A DNA stretch of 64,000 nt. Origin: Lateolabrax maculatus (lineage: Eukaryota > Chordata > Actinopteri > Acropomatiformes > Lateolabracidae). The notes under the pieces are model-generated. The model was not told the origin of the DNA. It worked only from the letters and a program-made list of their open reading frames with translations, and did no database searches. Location: the NCBI GenBank assembly GCA_031216445.1, contig CM062214.1, positions 26,442,501-26,506,500 on the forward strand, written 5' to 3'. The position numbers and the translations under genes were made by a program. Shown piece by piece: positions 55,173 to 64,000 of this stretch. The first letter of the stretch is position 1, and each line of letters begins with the position of its first letter.

Positions 55173-57174
55173 TTTTGTTGCCATTTATTTAGATGTCAGA
55201 ATGTTTATTTCCAGCATTTCTACAAAGAGGTTCTGTAAGAGAAAAATGAACTCACAGAAAAAGAGTTTCTTTATAGACACACCATTGTGCACTCAAGTTT
55301 AACATATAAGCGCAAATCCATAATGGAAGATACATATTTCTACCCTGATGGGATCCTCAGTAGACCAGAATCCAACACAGCCGCGAGACATTCTGTGTGA
55401 GGAGCACGTCTTTCACCAGAGTGTAAAAGCTCATGCTCTCTTGCTTTTTTAATGCTATTTCTATCGGTCCATCAGTCCACCTACATGCATAACCCACAGC
55501 CGAATGCAATACGTTCCCGCCCGTTCTCCGGGGATTTTCAAATCATTCTGGGCAATGTGGGAAATTGCTTAGTGAAGTAAAAAGTGGACAGGGTTGAAAG
55601 GGAAATGCACGCAACAAAAAGTGAATGACACCATTTCCTGAGGAAATAACACCTGGTATGCACCGAACATCACAGACTGGGAGGTGTAATAACGTAAGAG
55701 TACCTGAGGGTTGTCTTTTTTACGAAAGCGCCTTGCCCAAAGGAAACTCAGTGTTTGGCGAGGGAGATGGGAATCTATCTCGTTCGGATTAATTTCACTC
55801 AGGTTTACAGTCTGTCTGGAGATTCAAACTGGCCACTGGCTGTCTGATCATTAAACTTCTTCTGTCTCCATATGAGGGATTAGTTCCCATATTGAAGATT
55901 AGGTCTCCACTCTGATGTTTCCTGTGTTTTCTCATTAGATTAGTACACCATAAAGGTCAGGAGTGATTCACATATTGGTATGACACCACTCTCAGAAGCT
56001 GTTTTAAATCCAAGGCTTACAGAGCCAACGATTCCTTAAAATGAGCTTCATCACTGTGACTGCCAAGTTGCTGAAAGTCAAAATACATCTTTACACCTAG
56101 CTCGTGATTTTCAACCTTTGGATGACTGTTTATAAAACTGTGTTGCTCCCTTTGTAGAGAGCAGACATTTAATTCATGTTAGCAACTGGCAGTGAATTCC
56201 AAGCTATGAAGAAATTCAACATTGCACCAAAATGTGCAAATTCCCATGAAAAAAGCATCAGTTTAGTCAAAATGCCTCTCTCGTCTAAACACGAAGCGGT
56301 GGGTGGCAGGAAGTGGTAGCGGTTCTTTTGAGTTGTGTTGGCGGGCTCGTCTTAATGCCTGCCAGCAGACACACAGGGTGTCCAGGTGCACAGTGTGCAG
56401 ACACCCCTCTGAGAAACCAAACCTTCATTATTTATTAGGCTACAAAATGAAGCTGCGAGAGGGGGTCAGTCAGCCGTGAAGCTGGCAGGAGGGGATGTTG
56501 CTTCCTTGTTTGCCAGGGACGCAGGTTGGAGCACTGGGCATGTGCCGCTCGTATCTGCACGAGCGGAAGATGAGAGAGAGACGTGAGATTCAGCTCCACC
56601 TACTGCGAGTGACAGGCCAAATATAGACTATCAGATGGAGTTGTTAATTTCAAGATGGCATGCCATCATTTACCCCCCTCACACCTCCCTTCCTCCCTAG
56701 AATCGACCATTTCAGGTCCCACATAATCTTTAATCGTGCCCACTCATTTTCTCGCCCTACATTCTTTCTCTTCTCTCTGCCTCTACACTATTGTAATGGC
56801 TTAGAGCCGGATCCAGCCTTGATTTTTCTTCTTCTATTCAAGGCATTTTCTTCTCTTTCATGAACAGTTTTCCATTATCCCTGGCCTAGCCTTATAGGCT
56901 CAATAAATGCCATTTGACTTCCTTTCCTCTGGATGGTGAAAAATGGGAAAAAAGAAAGCTATTTTCAATAATCCTGCCAATACGATGATTCAGTTGATTT
57001 TCATCCCGTTAAACTTGCAGTGAAATTGCATTGGTCCCAAACTCTAAATTGTTCCATCTAATAATGCATAACAGAAGATGCCCACTACACAGTTCCAATT
57101 TGGGACTTTTAATGTGAACACTGAATCACTGACAGCTATTTGTTTATTCTCTTTCTAATTTTGTTATATAGGAA
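55173..57174. other. non-coding DNA with one perfect hairpin
   Basis: Unique-looking. The stretch 55,480-55,860 is complex. A perfect inverted repeat is at 56,545-56,566. A CT-rich patch runs 56,670-56,800. No exon recognised. Confidence 0.3.
56545..56566. repeat. perfect 8 bp inverted repeat, 6 nt loop, GC-rich
   Basis: CCGCTCGT, loop ATCTGC, ACGAGCGG. Five of the eight stem pairs in each arm are G:C or C:G within CpG-bearing words, in otherwise average DNA. Confidence 0.85.
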
Positions 57175-57395
57175 TACATTATAATCTCCTGGAGTTCAAG
57201 GTCGTCTTCACATTGCTTACATTGTCCGACACAATTATTTAATTTACAATAATATAAAACAGAAAAAGCTACAAAATCGTCATATTTGAGGAGCTGGAAC
57301 CAGTGAATGTTTGGCAATATATGCTTGACAAATGACTTAAATGATCAATTATCTAAATTGTTGACCAATCTGTGAATTATATCAGCACTCAAAGC
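57175..57395 (+). repeat. teleost ATTTGAGGAGCTGGAACCAG-type repeat
   Basis: GTCGTCTTCACATTGCTTAC, ATTGTCCGACACAATTATTT, ATATTTGAGGAGCTGGAACC, AGTGAATGTTTGGCAATATA, TGCTTGACAAATGACTTAAA and TGATCAATTATC follow the order of a very common teleost DNA-transposon-derived repeat. The family is the same as the eroded copy near 11,500. Confidence 0.65.
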
Positions 57396-58063
57396 AGTTA
57401 TATGTTTTTAAAAAAAGCTTAATTCACTGTTCTTATTTAAATTATTTAACGAATACTTTAAAAGCATATTGCGTCGTCTTTGAGACTCATTCATAAAATG
57501 TAGTTTTACAGAACACTGGCACATACCCTACTATCAATATACCACCAATAAAAAATAAAAAATGTACAGAACTTAGAGAGCTCACATATTGTGCCACCTG
57601 GATCTCTTGAACCCCATTAAGCAATGTAGCTCGTCCATACTTTCATACTAAAAGCCAGCCATCATTCACACACAAAGAGGTTATTTGTAGAGGACATGAA
57701 TAAATCGAATGAGAAATATTCCTTCACTGTATCTAACTGCAACATGTTTTTATGTTATGACTCGACCTTGGTGAGGGTCAGTATCTTCTTATCGACTTTA
57801 GCCAAATGGTGGGGAAATGAAAAGGAAACAACTTTTAAAATAAATTTGACAAAATACTGCATGTTTTCTCTTGTCTCTGCTAGAGTTGTTTCTATGATTT
57901 ATGCTGCTTTATTCGTCATCCTGTTTCACACAACCTTGGCACCATAAAACAATTGCAGTCAGTTTATTTTAAATTTGAGAGGCATCGCTGTGGTCAAAAA
58001 TCCCCCGATAAGATGAAAGCTGAACCTGTGTATCTGACCAAAAGAGAAAACCTGGAATAAATA
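57396..58063. other. non-coding DNA, nothing recognised
   Basis: AT-rich. The 83-codon plus-strand frame at 57,696-57,947 has hydrophobic stretches but no splice, Kozak or family support. Confidence 0.3.
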
Positions 58064-58438
58064 TAGCCTGGGAACCAGATGAAATCTGCAATCTCATGTT
58101 TTATTTGCTCGGCCAGACACGTCTGGTTCCCGTTCATACAAATGTCCACCCATCCTGGAAGTGGTCGGGCCAATCGCAACCGTTTATTTAATATGGGGCG
58201 GGTTTGGTACGATGACTGACATAATCATAACACAACCGAGATGGCTGCCGCTGATGTGGAACGTTCTGTTCAATCTGCAAACTGCATGGTATGTTTTTTC
58301 TAAAAGAAGAGCAACGGCACTTCAAGCTTTTGCTCTGATTGGTTGTAGGTCTATCCAATCGCGTCCAGAGGCATTTTGGTCTGCCCCTGTTGATAATTCC
58401 CCATGGAAATCAAAAATGAACAGAGAGGCTCCAGACTA
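58064..58438. mobile_element. MITE-like element (TAGCCTGGGAACCAG...CCAGACTA)
   Basis: Starts TAGCCTGGGAACCAGATGAA and ends GAGGCTCCAGACTA at 58,438. The reverse complement of the end, TAGTCTGGAGCCTC, pairs with the start. GGCCAGACACGTCTGGTTCC at 58,112-58,131 contains a second palindrome (CCAGAC/GTCTGG), and GGCCAATCGC (58,169-58,178) and TCCAATCGCG (58,354-58,363) recur inside. It fits a non-autonomous DNA transposon of about 375 bp that I associate with teleosts. Its higher GC and CpG content stands out from its surroundings. Confidence 0.65.
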
Positions 58439-60286
58439 ATTCGCAAATGCCAAGCTAGAATTAATACAATAAACACACAAAATATGAGATATTTTACAAG
58501 GTCACAGTCTCATTTTCTTCTGCCGTTACACAATGCTGTAAGATTAATTTGAGAGCGGTATCTTGTGTCAAACATTGTGCACATGAGGGCTTTATGAAAC
58601 AAAATTGAAAAGGAACATTGACGCTAGACAAAATGAGAGGGTACAAATGTGTGCGCTCATCCACCATTCTGGCTTAACAGCTTAACTTTAATGTCAATGT
58701 CACCTGTTCATCTTTTGGTGGTGTGAAAATGTATTTCTCTTCGCCTCTGCAGAGACTATTTGCATTTAAGGACATCATGGTCGTATCAGAAAATCTCAAG
58801 AGAGCAAGCTGAAAAGGAGGAAGAGCGACACATGGAAAAGCCAGTAGCCTATAAGGGAAAAGTGTTCTTGGAGAGGTCCTACGCGACGGTGTGGTCTTTG
58901 GTAATAGAGCCACTGTGGCAGCACTCCCGCTGCATCTCTGCAGAGGCTGAGAGCGACATGCCAAGCTGTAGCGAAAATGGACGGTCATGAGCTCTTCCAA
59001 CCTTTCTCCCTCGTGGCCTCTCAGACTCCTTTTGTCGTCGCCTTCTCATCCTCTCTGTCCTGACGTTCACTTTACCCATTCTCCCACTCTCTCCTCGCTG
59101 ATGCACTCTCCTCCTGCATCCTTTACCTCTATCCTCCCTCACAACTTCTGACTTCATTTCTCACTCTCACCTCCCTCACACGCTCGTCCTCTTTCTATCT
59201 CATTTCGTCCCTTACTCTTGCTCTCCCTTTTCAGCCGTCAGTGTGGGAGTAAAAAGGATTAGTGGAACCGAGAGAGGGAGCAAAGCGCTAAATGACGATA
59301 TTGAATTCTAGCAAAATAAATTTGGGCTTCTCACGCCAAGTGAGAAGTTAAGTCTCAGGCAGTGCCGTTTCTAGCACATCTAACATGATAACAGTGCATA
59401 ATGAACTCATTTCGGAATGACAGTTATATTATCAAAAGCCTGCCGCTATTTAGACTTTAGAGCATTTAAGCTTCAAAAAAGAGGGCCGGGGAGAAAGAAA
59501 ACTAAGCAAATATCTTTAAAATGCTCACTGCAAAGTATTAGGACCAGTTTCATATCTAATAAACACATTTCTGTTGTAATATTACAACAGTTAATTGTTG
59601 ACGGTCTTCGGTGACTGTGGAATACAGTGAGGATGGGAATATGAGAATATGTTAACAGAAGACTGTGGTACTTTTAAATACACATTTAATCCAATGAAAT
59701 CAATAATGCAAACACTTTTTTACATTATTTATTCATTTCATTGCATTTAATGTTTATTTAACCCGCTAGTTTAAGGATCTCCTTTTCAAGCATAGCTTGG
59801 CCACATTATAAGCATATGTAACTATAAGCAGCATAATAAACACTGACATTTCTACATAAGCAAAACTATTTAAAATCACACATAGCAATGTAAAGGAGTC
59901 ACTACACAAGCTCTCAAAAGTCGGTAGTCCAGCAGTAGAACATAAGGTTTGAAGGTTAAGCCAACATAAATCTTTGAAAAACAAAGCCACTTATTGAGCT
60001 TGCCTCAAGATCTTTCATAGTTAGTTTGAATTTGCCAAGAGAGACCAGCTCAGTCAGTAATATCAGACTGCTGGGATGAATGACAGTCAACAGTCTGAAC
60101 TCAGAGCCAGCACTCTCTGTGTGTAAGGTGTGTGCCCAGGTATGACAGGCATGTAATGAAATTCCTCTCCTCTTTACACTCAGCGTCAGTGTCGCTGTGC
60201 AGGTCCTGATAGCATCTGCAGCACAGAAACACTGTGAAAGGCTTCTTGAATTAATGGTAGAGAGACTATGGATAGTGACTGCAAAG
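58439..60286. other. non-coding DNA, CT-rich patch
   Basis: A pyrimidine-rich stretch (about 59,000-59,235) yields an arginine-rich minus-strand frame (58,879-59,157), a composition effect. The 108-codon minus frame at 58,674-59,000 and the 118-codon one at 59,956-60,312 have no domain. The latter runs into the repeat at 60,287. Confidence 0.3.
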
Positions 60287-60755
60287 CAGTGGTGGAAAGT
60301 AATAAAGTACATTTACTCAAGTGCTGTACTTCAGTACATTTTTTAGGTACTTGTATTTTACTAATTGATTACTTTTTACTCTTACTACATTTATTTGTGC
60401 TGTACATGTAGTTACTTAATTAATATTTTACATTCAAAACATACGATTAGTTTGTGAAATATGATCCACTGTTACAGATTAAACTACCAAAAGTACATGA
60501 AGAAGTTAAAGTTAGCTCCACCTTGACCAAGGACAGCATTAAAGTACCCCTTACATAGTAATACATCAATAATAACAGTAACAGTAACCACTCTGAGTAC
60601 TTTTACTTTGATACATTAAGTACATGTTGTTGCCGATACTTCTGTACTTTTACTTAAGTGAAATTTTGAATCCAGGACTTTTACTTGTAATGAAGTATTT
60701 TTATACTGTGGTATTGCTATTTTTACTTATCTAATTGATGTGGGTACCAACACTG
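60287..60755 (+). mobile_element. near-complete GTGGAAAGTA-type DNA transposon (non-autonomous)
   Basis: Starts CAGTGGTGGAAAGTAATAAA (60,287) and continues GTACATTTACTCAAGTGCTG, TTAGGTACTTGTATTTTACT, GTTAGCTCCACCTTGACCAA, ACTTTTACTTAAGTGAAATT and GGACTTTTACTTGTAATGAA. It ends ACCAACACTG at 60,755, the eroded inverse of CAGTGGTGG. The CAG...CTG tips suit a hAT-type origin, but no clear 8 bp target duplication is seen. Two older copies are at 21,230-22,069 and 29,385-29,720. Confidence 0.75.
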
Positions 60756-60994
60756 AAATATCACTGGTTAGATTCCTAACCATACCAGCTGTGAGTTACA
60801 ATCCACAGTGCCTGTCATTGAGCAAGACATTTCATCTTGCTGATTAAATACTAAGTGGTGATGAATACTACTTTGTACCAAGAACGGATGTTGATATATG
60901 GAAAAACCTTTCTGTATGTAACACAGTCTTGTTCTAAATTGAGAACACTATTACTGTTTTCCCCAAAGGTCAATGGTAAGACTGTACATATCTG

Positions 60995-61235
60995 AGGCAC
61001 CAACTCGAGAGGGAAATATCCGGCTGCTCAATGCTGCCTTACGTTCACTAACTTTTTCAATGAAAACAACTGCCTGCTGCCGCTGGAAATGACGAGGACG
61101 AAAGTGCTGGAAGTAAACCGAAACAACGAGCTGAAAGATGCTAAAACGGTTAGTACAGCTGAGGAGAACTGCGACCCCTTTCACACACACCTGATCCATT
61201 TTTAACATGAAATTATAAATTATACCTGCTTTAAG
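60995..61235 (+). repeat. GCTGCATT/GGGGCAGC-family repeat, copy 4 (right half)
   Basis: GAGGGAAATATCCGGCTGCT, CAATGCTGCCTTACGTTCAC, GAAACAACGAGCTGAAAGAT, GCTAAAACGGTTAGTACAGC and TGAGGAGAACTGC. Only the right half of the family remains, starting near 60,995. Confidence 0.55.
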
Positions 61236-62570
61236 ATTATTGTTTTGCTTCACAAATGTTTAAAACCACTTTTTAAAAGTCCATTAGCTGAGGCTGAGCT
61301 GTGTGTAGAATATTATGTGTCATCATTTATGATCTCCTACAGATTGTGGAGGACTGACTTTTGTCACAAAGGATATGCCTCAGCCAAACAGGAAGGAAAC
61401 TGCCTCATTGTGAATCAACAGTGTGAACCTGCTCAAAATGGCAGATGGTGGACCTATTGAAGGAACACTCTCCGAACAGCTGTACCCTCCTCTACAGAAT
61501 GCAAAAAGAAGCTTTTAATGAAGGAGGCAAAATGACTGAAGAAGAGAGTGACAGAGTACAGGGGATGACCAGAGCCTTTAGTGAGCTGCAGGCTTTCTAC
61601 TGGACAAGTCAGCCATTTAACAATAAGTATAGGCTCTCATATTTTGTTGCCGAAACTTTTTCCACACCATTTACATTAGTAGTTCTTGTATTTCTGATTG
61701 GGAAAGTCAGAGTCAGCCAGTCTGCAGTGTGTCTTGCTGTGGCTTAGTAAACCAATGAAGTGTTGAGATTATTGGCAGAGGAGTATACATTTCCGTCTCT
61801 TGGTCAGATTTCACTTCATCGTGGGTTGGTCTCTGGTCTCTCAGCAGTTTGGCAACATAGAGCACAAACTGGTTGAAGTTTAACATTTTAAAATAGATAA
61901 ATTCCTGTGTGAAATGTTTGAAAATATCTTTAAAGAATGTATTAATTAGGCCTATGCCCAGTGAAATTCAAAACTCTGTCGAGCTGTTTCCCTCGATGCT
62001 TCAACTCTCCCATCTGTGGTATGCCCATGGCAACATCAGAAGAAGCACTCAATGTGATGCATGTCAAATTCACGCTTAATGAGTTTTGGCCTTATGTCAG
62101 ACCCTGATTTAAAGTCATACAGTATGTTCTTCTTAAACGCATAATTTACAAACAATTAATAGAAAACATCCTGGAGCAGGGGACAGATGGGTTGCATAAC
62201 GCAGTGTTTGTAAGGAAGAGCTTTTTAGCAATGTTTTTTTTCAACCATTAATGATCAATGGAATGTGGATATTTTTAAATGGTAATTAATTCCACTCCAT
62301 AGCTCCGGCACACAAGAATATATTCTACTCCATAGCTTCAGCATGCAGACATGGCACCCGAACCAGAATGGGACAGAGGCATTAAGACTCCAGTTTGCAT
62401 TGCTTGCAGAGGATCCTGTGCACACCATTCAGAGAGAGCTGATTCTTGTCACGACTATTTCATTTTTATTTTACCATCCGAGTAATGTCTTGGAAGGTTC
62501 CCAGTCCACTGAAATGTGCTTGCATGTATGTTTCTCCTTCTGTTGAACTGACTCACTTAAAAAGCCTCTA

Positions 62571-62573
<3 letters not shown>
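61236..62573. other. non-coding DNA, nothing recognised
   Basis: AT-rich. The 100-codon plus frame at 61,445-61,747 overlaps the 71-codon frame at 61,245-61,460 and has no supporting splice or start signals. Confidence 0.3.

Positions 62574-62602
<29 letters not shown>
62574..62602. repeat. (TG)n microsatellite
   Basis: About 14 TG units ending GTGACTGTGC, just before the GC-rich block at 62,655. Confidence 0.95.
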
Positions 62603-62654
62603 ACTGTGCTGCAGAGGATGCTACAGTAACTCTCTGCTGCCACAGGGCACCTCG

Positions 62655-62832
62655 CTGCGCCACAAACAAGTGGAAGGGGGCGAGGGTGCGAACAGCCTGC
62701 GAGGAGGTAGCGAAGGTTGCGGGGGTGCAAGGTGGGGCGTGCGGGCGAGGAAGAGGGGGTGTGGCTGTGGCAGAGGGCGGTCGGTGGGTGGCAGGTTGTG
62801 GGTGGTGCGTTGGGGTGCTTGCGAGTTGCACA
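62655..62832 (+). other. GC- and CpG-rich G-strand block
   Basis: Over about 180 bp the plus strand is G-rich (GGGGGCGAGGG, GCGGGGGTGC, GGTGGGGCG, AGAGGGGGTG, GGGTGGCAGG) with more than ten CpG, inside AT-rich DNA. It contains several G-run groups able to form quadruplexes. Opposite-strand frames rich in P, T and H and plus-strand frames rich in G, R and V are composition effects. It could be a small CpG island or a decayed G-rich minisatellite. Confidence 0.6.
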
Positions 62833-64000
62833 GGTTCTCCTCACTGAGCTTGTAAGTGTCAACCAACTGAGGTTTTTCATAATTTATTGATTGCAACATT
62901 TTTACTTTAAGTTGGAAGAACCCAGCAATTAGCTACTTTCTTAATCAACCAGTCTGTACTCGTTTCCTTGCCCGACTGCTCTGTGCACAGTATTCCCTGA
63001 ATGATGAATCATGCTCATGTGTTGTGCAATGCTGCTGCACTCACTGGCAGATGTTGCTGGGACTATGGAGAGTGATATGTTTTTACATTAAGGACGGAAA
63101 CTTCTGCTTCATGCAGGAATGAGAATAGGCCTTCGGTTGTAATGATATTCAAGAGGATGAGTTATAAGGGGTGATAAGATCAAGGAAAGCATCTCCTTTA
63201 ACTCCTAATTATGGCATTACAAAGACGGTCCTGTGTATGTGGCTGTGCATGCTCTTGTGTGCGCTGTTCACCAGGTTCCTGCTCCTCAGTACGCATACAA
63301 TTACTGCTCGCTCGTTAATTCTCTGTGTGATATCTGTATAATGACGTGCCTTGCACCCTCACGTCTCTCACACTGTCACCAGCCTGAGATTAGATCTCCT
63401 CATGTTGACAGAAAACCTGCCATCCAGCTTCGGCATCTGTGGAAGGAGAAAAACAACACTTGGAAATGGCGCAGGCCGTGTCAACATGTCTGCCTGGCTG
63501 CCTCTGTGGATGTATTGTTTTCATTATGTCACTGCGGCTTAAAAATGCAATCTGGAATTTATTTGGCCATTTAAGGTTTAGCTATATTCAAATATGACTT
63601 TGGCTGAATAATAGGCTTATGAGGATTTTATTTAAAATCATAATGGGATGGCACCAGAGAATGTCAACAAGCTGTTAGACACCTAATACATGTCATGTCA
63701 GACCTGTTATGTGGTTAGTTTACTCAAAAATTGAGAAAATAAATCAAATAAACCATGTAAACTCAAACTTTAAACTCAGTTTAAATTTGTTTAAATGTAT
63801 AGCAAGTGAATTGAAAGCCAATTTAAATGTAGTAAATCATTTTGACAATGACTTTGAGGAGCTGCACGGAGTATAAAAGCTCCAAATGTTTTCCTCGCCA
63901 CGAGTCCGTCACGATGCCAGTGAGCCAGCATGCTTGATACCAGCACTCTGGAACAGGCTCACCTAAATGTTCATTTTTATGTAATCAATTACACTTGTGC
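62833..64000. other. non-coding DNA, nothing certain
   Basis: A TATAAAAG box lies at 63,872-63,879 on the plus strand, but no start, 5' exon or GC-box is visible after it before the window ends. The 113-codon frame at 63,233-63,574 has no recognised domain. Confidence 0.3.

Noticed and set aside
58879..59157. Arginine-rich 92-codon minus-strand frame
   Set aside because: It comes from a pyrimidine-rich plus strand; R/E/G-rich composition with no motif.
62446..62899. Several long overlapping frames on both strands near the GC-rich block
   Set aside because: High GC lowers stop frequency; the frames contain the TG microsatellite (CVCVCV or HTHTHT).
1..64000. tRNA, rRNA or known microRNA genes
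   Set aside because: I looked for tRNA B-box-like GGTTCGAATCC and for several well-known microRNA cores, and found none with a proper fold.

Overview
This window looks like non-coding DNA from a ray-finned fish, most likely a spiny-rayed (percomorph) teleost. It is AT-rich, has no dense run of open frames, and carries (CA)n/(TG)n microsatellites. It is also scattered with degenerate copies of short repeats that I recognise from percomorph genomes. Family recognition is from memory, not from a search. Almost all open frames of 60-155 codons look like chance, repeat-derived or satellite-derived frames.

Layout. 1-7.3 kb: AT-rich DNA with one repeat copy, a fold-back element (2.2-2.8 kb) and a repeat scrap; on the minus strand it reads as intron 1 of a gene. 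7.29-7.36 kb: the one well-supported gene piece, a minus-strand first coding exon with a signal peptide and a perfect splice donor. Its GC-richer 5' flank runs to about 7.56 kb. The other exons would lie to the left, probably outside the window. 8-26 kb: intergenic DNA with nested repeats at 9.3-10.2 kb, repeat copies near 11.5, 13.9, 14.3, 17.7, 20.8, 21.3-22.1 and 26.1 kb, and a complex, repeat-poor stretch at 18.6-19.5 kb that may hold conserved non-coding elements. 26.4-26.6 kb: a weak plus-strand pair of exon-like blocks with good splice signals. 29-34 kb: more repeat copies, including two of one family in tandem orientation and a possible solo LTR.

35.4-43.0 kb: the most striking part. 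A 7.6 kb stretch has Helitron-like ends: a palindrome after A/TC on the left, and a hairpin then CTAG/T on the right. Inside is a 5.4 kb satellite (37.2-42.6 kb) whose plus strand is nearly all T and G, with frequent TCG. The satellite is bounded by direct repeats of roughly 300 bp and contains a tandem 583 bp duplication that looks identical by eye.

43-64 kb: mostly unique AT-rich DNA with G-quadruplex candidates (49.65 and 52.1 kb), a C16 tract, five more repeat copies, a 22 bp hairpin (56.55 kb) and a GC-rich, CpG-rich G-strand block (62.66-62.83 kb).

No complete protein gene, rRNA, tRNA, known microRNA or CRISPR array was recognised.
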